Shown piece by piece: positions 16,460 to 24,727 of a DNA stretch of 37,946 bases. Position 1 is the stretch's first letter; every line of letters starts with the position of its first letter. The notes below the pieces were generated by a model. It had not been told where the DNA came from. It saw nothing but the letters and a program-made list of their open reading frames with translations, and ran no database searches. Source of the DNA: Acidobacteriota bacterium (GTDB lineage Bacteria; Acidobacteriota; Terriglobia; UBA7540); assembly GCA_902812415.1 (NCBI GenBank), contig CADDZJ010000035.1, positions 1-37,946 of the forward strand. The letters run 5' to 3'. The translations under genes and the position numbers were made by a program.

Positions 16460-17872
16460 TCACAATTTTCGCTCGGCTAATCTCTTGCGGAGTTCTTTCA
16501 GACGATTTTCTCCTAACACAATCTGCCTTTTCACTTGGAAAGGCGCAGTGCCTCCGAGCGCTTTTCGCTTCTCGACAGCGAGTGCGGGCGATGAGGCTAC
16601 GCGGGCGAGGTCATGATCCCAGGAGGGAATGAATCGCCGCGCTTCAGCCTCGCTGACTTCAGAGAATCCTATTTTTTTCGACAGGCAGTGGCGCACCAAT
16701 CGGCCCACTTGCTCATGTGCTTCAGCAAAAGGCAGACTGCGGCGCACCAATTCATCGGCCAGATCGGTTGCCGTCAGGAAACCCAAATGGGTTGCCGCCT
16801 CCATCTTTTCGGGGAAAATGCGCAGAGTGGCGAGAACCTGCGTCGCTACCTGAAGGCAATCCCGCGTGGTATCCACACCGTCAAAAAGCGCCGCCTTATC
16901 TTCCTGAAGGTCGCGATTATAGGCAAGCGGCAGGCCTTTGAGCAGCGTGAGCGCGCCGCTCAGCCGTCCCAATACCCGCGCCGCCTTGCCACGAATCAGC
17001 TCCAGTGAATCCGCATTCTTCTTCTGCGGCATTAGGCTGCTGCCGGTGGAATATTCGTCCGCTAACTCCACATACCCCAAGGCAGGCGAGGAATAAAGGA
17101 TCAAATCCTCCGCCAGGCGGCTGAGATGAACCAGCGTGAGGCAGCAGACAAAGAGCAATTCGCCCACAAAATCGCGGTCAGACGTCACATCCAGGCTGTT
17201 GCGCGCCACGCGAGCAAAGCCCAAATCCCTCGCCAGAGCAGCGCGATCAAGAGGAAAGGCTGTGCCAGCCAAAGCGCCCGCGCCCATCGGCAGTTCATCA
17301 GCGCGATCTCGGCAGTCTTCCAGACGCCCAACATCCCGGGCGAGCATCTCGAAATAGGCCAGGAGATAGTGCGAGAACAGAATGGGCTGGGCTGGCTGAA
17401 GGTGCGTGTAGCCCGGCAGCACAACCCCCAGATGCTTCCGCGCCAAGGTCAAAAGGGTCTCCATAAGCCCGGCGGCGTCGCGCTCAAGCTTATCAATAGC
17501 GTCTTTTACGAAAAGCCGCGTCTCGGTGACTACCAGATCATTGCGGCTGCGCCCAGTGCGCAGTTTCCGGGCCGGAGCGCCTATTTCACGCTCAAGACGA
17601 TTCTCAACCCAGGTGTGGACATCCTCGGCTGCCTGTCCGCGAGACCAATCCGGATGGCGCTCAACCCACCGCCGAATATTTTCCAGGCCTCGTATCAGCT
17701 GCCGGGCATCTGTTTGGCGCAATGCGCCCGCTGAAGCCAGATGCTTCAAATAGATTTGATTGACGCGGAGATCGTAAAGGATGAAGCGCTGATCGAGCGA
17801 GAAAGACTCCGAAAACCGCTCAAACAGAGGATCCCGACGACCGCGCGCAAAGCGTCCGCCCCATAGTTTCAT
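16460..17872 (-). CDS. argH: Argininosuccinate lyase
   Basis: ArgH splits argininosuccinate into arginine and fumarate, the last step of arginine synthesis. The 470-residue protein has the family signature GSSLMPQKKNAD (around residues 276-287), which bears the catalytic serine, along with SRNDLVVTETRLF and PGYTHLQPAQPILFSHYLLAY. I place the start at ATG 17872 (MKLWGGRF), where AGGA lies 7 bases upstream and where family members begin; the ATG two codons earlier is too close to that site. It belongs to the same-strand series argR, argG, a broken monooxygenase gene, argH. A degenerate 7-bp tandem array lies 25 to 80 bases upstream of its start. Confidence 0.97.
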   Translation of the reverse strand: MKLWGGRFARGRRDPLFERFSESFSLDQRFILYDLRVNQIYLKHLASAGALRQTDARQLIRGLENIRRWVERHPDWSRGQAAEDVHTWVENRLEREIGAPARKLRTGRSRNDLVVTETRLFVKDAIDKLERDAAGLMETLLTLARKHLGVVLPGYTHLQPAQPILFSHYLLAYFEMLARDVGRLEDCRDRADELPMGAGALAGTAFPLDRAALARDLGFARVARNSLDVTSDRDFVGELLFVCCLTLVHLSRLAEDLILYSSPALGYVELADEYSTGSSLMPQKKNADSLELIRGKAARVLGRLSGALTLLKGLPLAYNRDLQEDKAALFDGVDTTRDCLQVATQVLATLRIFPEKMEAATHLGFLTATDLADELVRRSLPFAEAHEQVGRLVRHCLSKKIGFSEVSEAEARRFIPSWDHDLARVASSPALAVEKRKALGGTAPFQVKRQIVLGENRLKELRKRLAERKL

Positions 17873-17896
17873 TGGCATTTCCTGAGAATCCATAAA

Positions 17897-17952
17897 CCAG
17901 AAGGCAGTAGGCGGAAAGCAGAAGGCGAAAGGCGGAAAGCTGAAAGCAGCGG
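17897..17952 (+). repeat. Degenerate 7-bp tandem array upstream of argH
   Basis: Eight consecutive heptamers can be read on the plus strand: CCAGAAG, GCAGTAG, GCGGAAA, GCAGAAG, GCGAAAG, GCGGAAA, GCTGAAA, GCAGCGG. The consensus is close to GCGGAAA. A similar array on the opposite strand covers 18347-18402, so the two arrays flank the broken monooxygenase gene in inverted orientation. Confidence 0.8.
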
Positions 17953-18006
17953 GGAGCGGGATGGGAATTGGGGATGTTCGTGGATTTGTGCCATCGCAGG
18001 CATTCT

Positions 18007-18324
18007 TCACCGGGTTTGGTGGACGCGCGCCACCGGGAGACCCACCCCCCACACTGGAATTGTCTCGGCGACCCTTTCAAAACTCGTTACCATTGCTTTG
18101 CCTTGAGGTATGGCCTTCTTCACAGATGGCAACGCGAGTGAGGCGTCATGGCTGGCCTTGCTGTCCCATACTTACGTAACCCAGAGGACATTTCCGCCCG
18201 CCGCGTCTTCAGCCATCACGTAGCTGAGACATCCCGGCATCGCAGCTGCGCTCCCCTTCAGCAGCCTGATCATCGCTTCGCGTTTGCCCGGAGCAACCAC
18301 CAGCTTGGCGATTAGTCCATACAC
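18007..18324 (-). pseudogene. Antibiotic biosynthesis/quinol monooxygenase (ABM-type), interrupted by one TAA
   Basis: Read on the minus strand from the GTG at 18324, with GGGAG just upstream, the frame gives VYGLIAKLVVAPGKREAMI, then PGCLSYVMAED and NVLWVT, followed by TAA at 18172-18174 (codon 51). The same frame then continues without a shift as VWDSKASHDASLALPSVKKA and on to VTSFERVAE, ending at TGA (18007-18009). Together the two halves make one ordinary small ABM-fold monooxygenase of about 105 residues, where families of this type usually read WVTEVWDS; the TAA therefore sits where a glutamate codon (GAA) is expected. The gene lies between argG and argH with no link to arginine synthesis. 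It may be a recent pseudogene or a sequence error. Confidence 0.8.
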
Positions 18325-18346
18325 GGCCTTCTCTCCCTGCGGAACC

Positions 18347-18402
18347 CTTCCGGCTACCGTTTTCCATCTACCGCTTTCCGCTTTCCGACTTCTGCTTTCT
18401 GT
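18347..18402 (-). repeat. Degenerate 7-bp tandem array forming the 3' end of argG
   Basis: On the minus strand eight heptamers follow one another: ACAGAAA, GCAGAAG, TCGGAAA, GCGGAAA, GCGGTAG, ATGGAAA, ACGGTAG, CCGGAAG. The TAG stop of argG (18354-18356) is part of the seventh unit. The array is the inverted counterpart of the one at 17897-17952. Confidence 0.8.
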
Positions 18403-19619
18403 CCTTTCAACGCTTCCATCTTGAGCGGCAAACCGAGGATATTAATGAAACCTTCTGCATCCCGCTGATCGTAATCAGCGCCCATCGTGAAACCCGCAAT
18501 ACTCGTATCGTAGAGAGAGTAAGGCGACCGGCGATCCAGAACGCGAATACCGCCTTTATAAAGGCCCAAAGTCACCGTGCCTGTCACTCGGCGCTGAGTG
18601 ACCTGGATGAATCCGTCCAGAGCCTCGCGCAGCGGCGTGAACCACTGGCCGAAGTAGACCAGTTCCGCATAGCGCAGACCCACATGCTGTTTGTAATGAA
18701 ACGTCTCGCGGTCCAGGCAGAGCGCCTCAAGCTCATGATGGGCTGCGTGAAGCAGCGTTCCTGCCGGGGTCTCATAAGCGCCGTGGGACTTGATTCCCAC
18801 AAAGCGGTTTTCCACCAGATCGGTTCTTCCCACTCCATTCGCTCCGGCAATCTCGTTGAGCTTTTCGAGCAGCGCAAGGGGCTTAAGCCGCCTGCCGTTT
18901 ACCGAGACAGGAATACCAGACTCAAACCCGATTTCGACCGCCGTCTCGCGGTCGGGCGCCTGGCGAGGGCTGCGAGTGAGCTTCCAGGCGTCTTCCGGAG
19001 GCTCGCCAAGCTGGGTCTCCAGCGGACCGCCTTCGTGGCTCAAGTGCCAGATGTTCTGATCTCGGCTGTAAAGCGCTCTCCTGGTGACCGGCACCGGGAC
19101 ATTGTGCTTGCGAGCATATTCCAGCGCATCCTCGCGAGATTTAATCGACCACTCGCGCCAGGGAGCAATCACACGGAGTTGGGGAGCCAGAGCCTTGTAT
19201 GTCAGCTCAAAACGCACCTGATCGTTGCCTTTCCCTGTACATCCATGCGCCACCGCATCAGCGCCGCAGGCGAGCGCCACTTCCACCTGTCGCTTCGCCA
19301 GCACTGGGCGCGCGAGAGAAGTTCCCAGCAAATACTTCCCTTCGTAGATTGCGCCGGCCTGGATGGCTTTCCAAATGTAGCCCGTAATAAATTCCTCGCG
19401 CAAATCCTCGACAAAAACCCGCTTCGCTCCGGTGCGCAGTGCCTTCTGGCGGACCATGCGGAAATCATCCCCCTGGCCCACGTCGCCCACCATGGCAATG
19501 ACTTCGCAGCCATAGTTTTCCCGCAGCCAGGGAATGATGATGGACGTATCCAACCCTCCTGAATAAGCCAGAACCGCCCGCTTGACTGTTCCCAAGCGGG
19601 ATTGTGAACTCAATTCCAT
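18354..19619 (-). CDS. argG: Argininosuccinate synthase
   Basis: ArgG joins citrulline and aspartate at the cost of ATP, the step before ArgH. The 421-residue protein starts with the ATP-pyrophosphatase loop AYSGGLDTS (residues 18-26) and has GDVGQGDD, the TSLARP and CTGKGNDQVRFE segments that bind citrulline and aspartate, and a C-terminal tetramerisation helix. AAGGAG stands 10 bases before the ATG. The last 16 residues (GQKAEVGKRKAVDGKR) are basic, do not look like the family, and are encoded by a degenerate 7-bp repeat array; this tail is probably a late addition. The following gene on the strand is a broken monooxygenase and then argH. Confidence 0.97.
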   Translation of the reverse strand: MELSSQSRLGTVKRAVLAYSGGLDTSIIIPWLRENYGCEVIAMVGDVGQGDDFRMVRQKALRTGAKRVFVEDLREEFITGYIWKAIQAGAIYEGKYLLGTSLARPVLAKRQVEVALACGADAVAHGCTGKGNDQVRFELTYKALAPQLRVIAPWREWSIKSREDALEYARKHNVPVPVTRRALYSRDQNIWHLSHEGGPLETQLGEPPEDAWKLTRSPRQAPDRETAVEIGFESGIPVSVNGRRLKPLALLEKLNEIAGANGVGRTDLVENRFVGIKSHGAYETPAGTLLHAAHHELEALCLDRETFHYKQHVGLRYAELVYFGQWFTPLREALDGFIQVTQRRVTGTVTLGLYKGGIRVLDRRSPYSLYDTSIAGFTMGADYDQRDAEGFINILGLPLKMEALKGQKAEVGKRKAVDGKR

Positions 19620-20189
19620 TCGTTCAAGTCTCCTTGCTCGCCAAGTCGTCGCCCCCGGCGCACTGCCGGAGAGTGACTAGGGACGCTGCCGTTCTGAGCC
19701 CTTCGCTTGTCATTTGCCCTGAAAAATACGCCTGAAGACAAACCGCAGCGCGCGGCCTCGCGCATGGCCTTCAAGCTAAATCGGGATTCGAGAATTATCT
19801 TCATAACTCCCACAGTTTCTGGCACATCGTCGGTTCGTTTTCATCCGCTCCACCGCCTTCCAGCCATCGCGCCACACCTGGCGCGCCAGCCGCTCCCTCG
19901 TCCGCTGCTCCCACTTCCCGTCCACCTGAAATGCGGCTGACGATCCCCCAGTGGGTAGCGCGGGCCGCCGTTTTTGCGGTCCACGTCTTCTCTCCCGACC
20001 CGTGTCGGAAAGGCCGCAGACCGCCAGGGCGGCGGTCTGCGCTACTACCGCCGGCCCCCGGATGCGGGTCAATGGGTTGCCATCATTCGTCTTCATAGCG
20101 GCTTCAGCATAGCAGAGCGGAGGGAGACGGATGAGACATTTGAGACGCTTTTTTCTCTGCTTCGGCGTCGAAATTAAACATTCGATGAC
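19620..20189. other. 570-base interval between argR and argG without a confirmed gene
   Basis: The interval holds the argG ribosome binding site and a GC-rich inverted repeat (20015-20041). On the minus strand an open frame at 19776-20096 reads GKWEQRTRERLARQVWRDGW then KAVERMKTNRR, which looks protein-like in composition, but its upstream part runs through the inverted repeat and I do not recognise it. It may be a decayed gene interrupted by the repeat. No arginine operator could be picked out by eye. Confidence 0.45.
20015..20041. repeat. GC-rich inverted repeat with CGCAGACCGCC arms
   Basis: CGCAGACCGCC (20015-20025) and GGCGGTCTGCG (20031-20041) form a perfect 11-bp stem with a 5-base loop, followed by CTACTACCGCC. 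It resembles in style the other GC-rich palindromes of this window (7901-7957, 8348-8366, 32684-32743) but differs in sequence. Confidence 0.75.
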
Positions 20190-20642
20190 TTATGGGCTTC
20201 CCTCCAGGGCATCCATGATTCTCTTACGCACACGCGCGGCTTCTCGCGTTCCCGCCGTAGCGAGAAAGATCGTATCGTCGCCCGCCACGCTGCCCAGAAG
20301 TTCTGACCAGCCGGTTGAATCCAAAGCGACGGCAACAGTATGCGCGTTGCCAGGGTGGGTCTTGACCACTACCAGGTTTGACGCTAGGCGCACTTCCCGA
20401 AGAAATTCCTTCAATATCACCGAAAGCGTCGGTTGGGGCGGAGTTGCAGGCTCAGGCGCGCCAGGGAGGCGATAACCTTCACGGGTTTTTACAAGACCCA
20501 GTTCTTCAATGTCGCGTGAAACCGTCGCTTGCGTCACATGGATGCCGCGCTGCGCCAGAGCCCGGCGCAACTGAGCTTGCGTCAACACATTGCCTTTGCC
20601 GATAATGTCCAAAATCTGATTGCGTCGGTAAAGATTTTCCAT
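20190..20642 (-). CDS. argR: Arginine repressor ArgR
   Basis: ArgR is a hexameric DNA-binding protein that senses arginine and controls arginine synthesis genes. The 150-residue product has the winged-helix N-terminal domain (about 1-70, with LTQAQLRRALAQRGIHVTQA and TVSRDIEELGLVK) and the C-terminal oligomerisation and arginine-binding domain with GSVAGDDTIFLAT (around 117-129), where the paired aspartates contact arginine. No Shine-Dalgarno site is obvious before the ATG. It lies upstream of argG and argH on the same strand, so it is likely to act on them, but a 570-base interval separates it from argG. Confidence 0.95.
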   Translation of the reverse strand: MENLYRRNQILDIIGKGNVLTQAQLRRALAQRGIHVTQATVSRDIEELGLVKTREGYRLPGAPEPATPPQPTLSVILKEFLREVRLASNLVVVKTHPGNAHTVAVALDSTGWSELLGSVAGDDTIFLATAGTREAARVRKRIMDALEGSP

Positions 20643-20769
20643 GCAACTTAAAGAGAAGGAAACTCACTACTCTACCGGATTTATCAGGGCAGGTACAAGG
20701 GTCTTGCTTATAAAGGCTCACAGAGAGCGCAGAAAGAACGGCTGAAAAGACCGAGGAGTGGGCTTGCGG

Positions 20770-21480
20770 TTATCTCTTGGAATGCGGGGTGGTCTTGATT
20801 TCTGACTTCTGGTGATTAAGCAGTTGGACGACTTCCATGGAGAGCCCTTCTGAAGTCAGCTTGACGATCCCGTAGGGTGCGACCCGGCGAGAAGTCCAAA
20901 GATCGCCCGGAGCGCTTCCGAGCTGCACGCGATAATGGCGGCAGACAAACTTGCCAGCGGGCGTTGTAACATCAGCGCGTCCCAGAGACTCTTTAATGCC
21001 GCTGGCGATAGCTTCCCGGGACTCAGACGAGGGTTGCGCCACCTGATTTCCTGCCAATGTTTCTTCCTCAGGCGCTTGGCTTGGGCGCTGAATAATAAGC
21101 CGCAACGTGTGTGGCCGGCCTTGCTCACGCACGACAAGTTGCTTCAGGACCAATCCGGCTTCATCGCCCTTTTCGACTCGTGTCTCCACCCAATATCCCT
21201 GCTTGCCGTTTACTTTTGTTTCTCCCACGACGGCGACCGAAAACGCGCCCGAGCCGTGTTCGTCACGGGTTTCATAACGAGCTCCGGCGCCCAGGACAGG
21301 ATTGAAATTCTGAGCAATCACTGAAAGCCGGGGCAGAGATTGCGGAGCTTGCGATTCCCCCGGACATGGAAAAAATAAAGCCAAAGCCATGCTGGTGAAA
21401 CAAGCGAGAGCGAAGGAAAGCTTGTGCATTCTGCGGGGAGTGATGGCCGGACAAACGGGAAGGCGCGCCGATATGCTCAT
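20770..21480 (-). CDS. Exported protein of unknown function
   Basis: The 236-residue product begins at an ATG with AAGGA 7 bases upstream. The hydrophobic core of its signal peptide lies at about residues 20-36, so the N-terminal region is unusually long; a second ATG at codon 18 (21429) would give a more typical signal peptide but lacks a ribosome binding site. The mature part contains GARYETRDEHG, a WVETRVEKGDE segment and TPAGKFVCRHYRVQLGSAPG with a following LWTSRRVAPYGIVKL. This last pattern, a treated or secreted protein expected to change state when a sugar or metal is bound, is seen in uncharacterised acidobacterial proteins, but I can name no family. It follows the LssY_C gene by 17 bases and is probably co-expressed with it. 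Confidence 0.75.
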   Translation of the reverse strand: MSISARLPVCPAITPRRMHKLSFALACFTSMALALFFPCPGESQAPQSLPRLSVIAQNFNPVLGAGARYETRDEHGSGAFSVAVVGETKVNGKQGYWVETRVEKGDEAGLVLKQLVVREQGRPHTLRLIIQRPSQAPEEETLAGNQVAQPSSESREAIASGIKESLGRADVTTPAGKFVCRHYRVQLGSAPGDLWTSRRVAPYGIVKLTSEGLSMEVVQLLNHQKSEIKTTPHSKR

Positions 21481-21497
21481 GGGAAATCCTTATCCAC

Positions 21498-22841
21498 TCA
21501 CTTCAAATCAATCACCAACAATTTTCCATCTGTCTCCCACGCGCCTCCGGTACCCGTTGTGCCATGGCTGAGCGGATGGGGAGGCGTCACAAGCTGGGTT
21601 GCTGCCACAAGGCCCGTATCGACCAGATCCGCGCCCACTTTCGCCCGCTCAGCATCCAGATCGGGGCTGGTAGCGTGAGAAGCAACGCCGGGATGAATGT
21701 CAAACCCCGTGTCATGCACGGCAGCCCCCAACCAGATTTCGCGCCCGTCCGCCGCTCGGGCAGGGGATCGCCAGAGCCGCAGGTGATGACGCATGGCAAA
21801 TGTATTCAGCACTTTTTCGTAGGCTAGATCCTGCGATCGGTTAAAGAGATAGAGATTTGAAATTGGCGCAGTATCATATCCCCGCCCCTGGACCACAGCC
21901 TGGACGGTCTTCAGAACAGACTGGTTCTGCTTCTCGGCCGGCACATCCCACCCCGCCTTGCTGAACGCTTCGCGCACCTGCTGCTCATTCCCAACAATCA
22001 CCAGATTGATGGGGTCGCCCGGGGCCCCCTTTTGGGTGGAAGAGCGCTGCGGCGCCGTCGCCAGAACCTGATCGACCGCGTTCAGAACCGGGCCCGGAAG
22101 CTCCTCAGCCACGGCGGGCGCGAAGGTCTTCTCTACCGGCACCGGTTTATCCAACATCACCTGCATATCTGTGCCTTGCGGATAGTTGATCGCTGTGTCG
22201 GGCGTTCCAACCTGTTTTTTCTCGAAGCCCCCAATCGCACTGCTCAACGAAGGAAGCTGCTGAGCCAGTTTCTCAAGCCCCTTGCTGACGTACGTTGAAC
22301 CCAAGTCGCTCGCGCGAACGCCTTGAATGGTTCCATCCTTGAGCACGGTCTCGCGCGCGTTTTCAATCTTGAGCAAATGAGCTGAAACCTTAAGCGGTTT
22401 CTCGCCGGGAAGCGTCAGTTGGGTGAAGTTAATGACCATCACTGCGGGGTCGTCGGGATTGGCGCTTTGATGGATCTGCGTGATCTCTCCGTTGAGGGTT
22501 GCTCCGAGCGGCACCGCCACTTGACTACCCGCGAAGATTTGCCTCACAACGTGTGCCTTAACGGCCTGATGAACTTTGGAAGAGGCCGTGCTGACAGGCG
22601 TGTCAAGCCGAATGTAGATCAGGGTTCCAGCGGGCAGTGAATTCTGGCCCTGAGACACGGCTTCCGCAGCCGCCGGCGCTGAAGGAGTGGAAGGCGCAAG
22701 CGCCGCCTGGGCTCGCGCGTTGGCGACATCGGTCAGAAGAAGTGCAAACCCCAGGGCGCACAAAATCCCCATGAGCTTTTCCCAATGCGCTCCACGGATC
22801 ATTGCAATGTCCAGATCCTGTGAAGCCTCTTCTCTTTCCAT
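21498..22841 (-). CDS. Exported protein with LssY C-terminal domain
   Basis: This 447-residue protein has a hydrophobic N-terminal segment (about 22-42) ending in ANARAQA, a linker rich in Ala, Pro and Ser, a region of beta-type repeats (about 65-170, LPAGTLIYIRLDTPVSTA onward), and from about residue 277 the LssY_C domain: PINLVIVGNEQQ, FSKAGWDVPAEK, YLFNRSQDLAYEK, RHHLRLWRSP, WLGAAVHDTGFDI and HPGVASHATSPDLDAERAKV. LssY_C is usually attached to a PAP2-type phosphatase or DedA-type membrane protein; neither is present here. Its reaction is unknown. GAGGAGG stands 7 bases before the ATG, so the start is secure. The downstream gene follows within 17 bases. Confidence 0.85.
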   Translation of the reverse strand: MEREEASQDLDIAMIRGAHWEKLMGILCALGFALLLTDVANARAQAALAPSTPSAPAAAEAVSQGQNSLPAGTLIYIRLDTPVSTASSKVHQAVKAHVVRQIFAGSQVAVPLGATLNGEITQIHQSANPDDPAVMVINFTQLTLPGEKPLKVSAHLLKIENARETVLKDGTIQGVRASDLGSTYVSKGLEKLAQQLPSLSSAIGGFEKKQVGTPDTAINYPQGTDMQVMLDKPVPVEKTFAPAVAEELPGPVLNAVDQVLATAPQRSSTQKGAPGDPINLVIVGNEQQVREAFSKAGWDVPAEKQNQSVLKTVQAVVQGRGYDTAPISNLYLFNRSQDLAYEKVLNTFAMRHHLRLWRSPARAADGREIWLGAAVHDTGFDIHPGVASHATSPDLDAERAKVGADLVDTGLVAATQLVTPPHPLSHGTTGTGGAWETDGKLLVIDLK

Positions 22842-22940
22842 CTCATCGCCTCCTCACTACCTTCTGCGATGCACGAAACCGCCCTTTCGTTGTGAGCGGC
22901 GGCCCGGCGCAGGGCGATTCAATTTGATAAGGTTCCTTCT

Positions 22941-22972
22941 CCGCCACCAAGGAGTGGCGGCAGGGCCTTTTT
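22941..22972 (+). repeat. Hairpin with a following T run, intergenic
   Basis: CCGCCAC (22941-22947) pairs with GTGGCGG (22954-22960) around a 6-base loop, and TTTTT follows on the plus strand at 22968-22972. It would suit a terminator for plus-strand transcripts, but no plus-strand gene lies upstream. On the minus strand no T run follows. It may be one more dispersed palindrome between the DHH and LssY_C genes. Confidence 0.5.
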
Positions 22973-22989
22973 ATTGTGACACTGGGCGT

Positions 22990-23967
22990 TTAAGAAGAAA
23001 AGGTGGAGCAGAGTTCCTGAACAATCTCCGAAGCCGCCCGGCGGGCTGTCTCCAGATCTCCTGGGGGCAGCGAAATGGCGGCTACCTTGGCATGCCCTCC
23101 GCCTCCAAATCGCTCGCAGATGGTCGCCAGATTCGCGGGATTCGGAGCCGGATTCCACGGACTGCTCCCCACGGCAATTTTAATGCGTTCGGGAGAACGG
23201 CTGATGGATACGGTATAGATTGCTCCCGGAAAGAGGTAATAGGGGATGAACTTATTGAAGCCCTCCATGTTGAGGTCAGCCACGTCGAAGAAAAGCACGC
23301 CGTTCTTCAATTTTCCACGCTGTTGAATGACATTCATCCATTTCATGTGCTGGCTATAAAGCCTTTCAAATTCCTGCCGAAGCGGAGGCAGCGAGGCAAT
23401 TTCCTGTAGAGGCTTGGAGGCAAGATCCGGGACCAGGCAAGGAACAAAGTCAGGATCGCGCGTGCCTTCAATCACTAACGTAATCTGGGTGGCAGGATCT
23501 TTCATTTCCACGGCGGTTTGTGCATCCGGATACTGCGCGCCGTCGATGAGATTCGCCCAGTAAACCAGTTCGTCCAGGTCGGGCGGGTGGAAACCAAACC
23601 GGGTTTCTGCGACGTGGGCAATCAGTTTGGTGCAGGAGCGGAATTCTGGATTATAGAACTTGCGTCCGCTGGTATCCTGGCGAAAGTGCTGGGCGTCGGC
23701 TTCACTCAGGAAAGCGCTCTGGTGATGATCAAACCACCAGGTAAGGCGGTCAGAGCTGGAATATTTGAAGTCGACGATCACATTCTCGTCGCCGACAAAC
23801 ATATTTTCATCAAAGAGCTGGCCTGCACGATGGACCAGCCCTCGATAGGTGATTTCCGCCGCCGCGTCAAATTTGGCGCGATACAATCGCGTAAAAAAGG
23901 CGGCGGAAGCGGCCCCATCAAAGCATTTATCATGAAAACAAATCAGGACCTTTTTGTTCGCTGTCAT
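22990..23967 (-). CDS. DHH family phosphoesterase
   Basis: The 325-residue product has the DHH domain with FHDKCFDGAASAA (residues 11-23), VIVDFKY and the naming motif WWFDHHQS (Asp80-His81-His82), and a DHHA1-type C-terminal domain with FGGGGHAKVAA (287-297). Such proteins hydrolyse phosphodiesters or small nucleotides (pAp, oligoribonucleotides, cyclic dinucleotides) with two metal ions. Sequence alone does not decide the substrate; it lacks the RecJ-sized extensions and the N-terminal PAS or GGDEF parts of GdpP. It lies 230 bases downstream of mreD on the same strand; that gap holds nothing I can identify. Confidence 0.88.
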   Translation of the reverse strand: MTANKKVLICFHDKCFDGAASAAFFTRLYRAKFDAAAEITYRGLVHRAGQLFDENMFVGDENVIVDFKYSSSDRLTWWFDHHQSAFLSEADAQHFRQDTSGRKFYNPEFRSCTKLIAHVAETRFGFHPPDLDELVYWANLIDGAQYPDAQTAVEMKDPATQITLVIEGTRDPDFVPCLVPDLASKPLQEIASLPPLRQEFERLYSQHMKWMNVIQQRGKLKNGVLFFDVADLNMEGFNKFIPYYLFPGAIYTVSISRSPERIKIAVGSSPWNPAPNPANLATICERFGGGGHAKVAAISLPPGDLETARRAASEIVQELCSTFSS

Positions 23968-24197
23968 AGCTCAGCGTCGGATTAGTAACCTCTTCTCGCC
24001 ATGAAAAATGACGAAGCTTGCTAACATGCAATTCATAGATTGAAATGTCAAGAGGAAAAAACGATTTCCCGGCCCCCTGTTGAGCCATCTTTGGCTTGAT
24101 CCGCAGTTGCTGTCACTGAAACATGCAGCCATTCTCATCCTGGCGGTAGCCGACTTAAAAAGAGGATTGTAAGCTGAGTCACAACCCGGTCTGAAGT

Positions 24198-24710
24198 TCA
24201 TGCCGGATGCTTAAAGCGATCAAGGAGGGGAAAGCAGATGAGCGCCAGGGCCACGTTGACGATCACGGTGCTGGCCAGATCAAGGGGGATAAAAGGCGGA
24301 GCGGTCTCAAATAAAAGGCGCCTGAGGGCCACCAGGATCAAGGCATGAAGGCACACCAGAAATCCGGTCAAAATATAGCGAGCTCCCAGTTGCTCCATGT
24401 CAAACTTCACGCTGGCCGAAGCCGTCAGATAACCGACAACGGCTTTTGCAATGCCGAACATCCCAATCAAACCATGAGAAAGCGCATCCTGCATAAGGCC
24501 GAGCGCCGTCCCCAGCACAATCCCGAAGACCTTGCTCCGACGGGCGGACGTATAGTAGATGGTTAACAGGAGAGGAAAGTCAAAGAGGCGGGCCAGAGGC
24601 AACTTAATAGGAAGCGATATCTGCAGAAGAAGGGCAACAAATAAACTTATCGCAAACGCCGCCCGATTGATTCTGTAAACGGCAACCGGGCGCTCCGCAG
24701 TATTAGCCAT
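24198..24710 (-). CDS. mreD: Rod shape-determining protein MreD
   Basis: MreD is a small inner-membrane protein of the elongasome, linking cytoplasmic MreB filaments to wall synthesis. The 170-residue product has five or six hydrophobic segments and MreD-like stretches (LARLFDFPLLLTIYYTSARR, GIVLGTALGLMQDALSHGLI with a following GMFGIAKAVVGYL). I start it at the ATG 24710; an in-frame TTG at 24731 overlaps the mreC stop and would give a slightly longer, translationally coupled protein. It is the third gene of mreB-mreC-mreD. The penicillin-binding protein and RodA genes that often follow mreD are absent here; a DHH phosphoesterase follows instead. Confidence 0.92.
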   Translation of the reverse strand: MANTAERPVAVYRINRAAFAISLFVALLLQISLPIKLPLARLFDFPLLLTIYYTSARRSKVFGIVLGTALGLMQDALSHGLIGMFGIAKAVVGYLTASASVKFDMEQLGARYILTGFLVCLHALILVALRRLLFETAPPFIPLDLASTVIVNVALALICFPLLDRFKHPA

Positions 24711-24727
24711 GTTGCAACCGTACGGAT

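Noticed and set aside
17897-18402. CRISPR-like array around argG and argH
   Set aside because: The units are 7 bp, contiguous and degenerate, with no spacers and no cas genes.
18684-19562. 292-codon plus-strand frame opposite argG
   Set aside because: It is a shadow of argG; no ribosome binding site and no family resemblance.
22941-22972. Intrinsic terminator for the DHH gene
   Set aside because: The T run follows on the plus strand only, while the DHH gene is on the minus strand; recorded as a hairpin instead.
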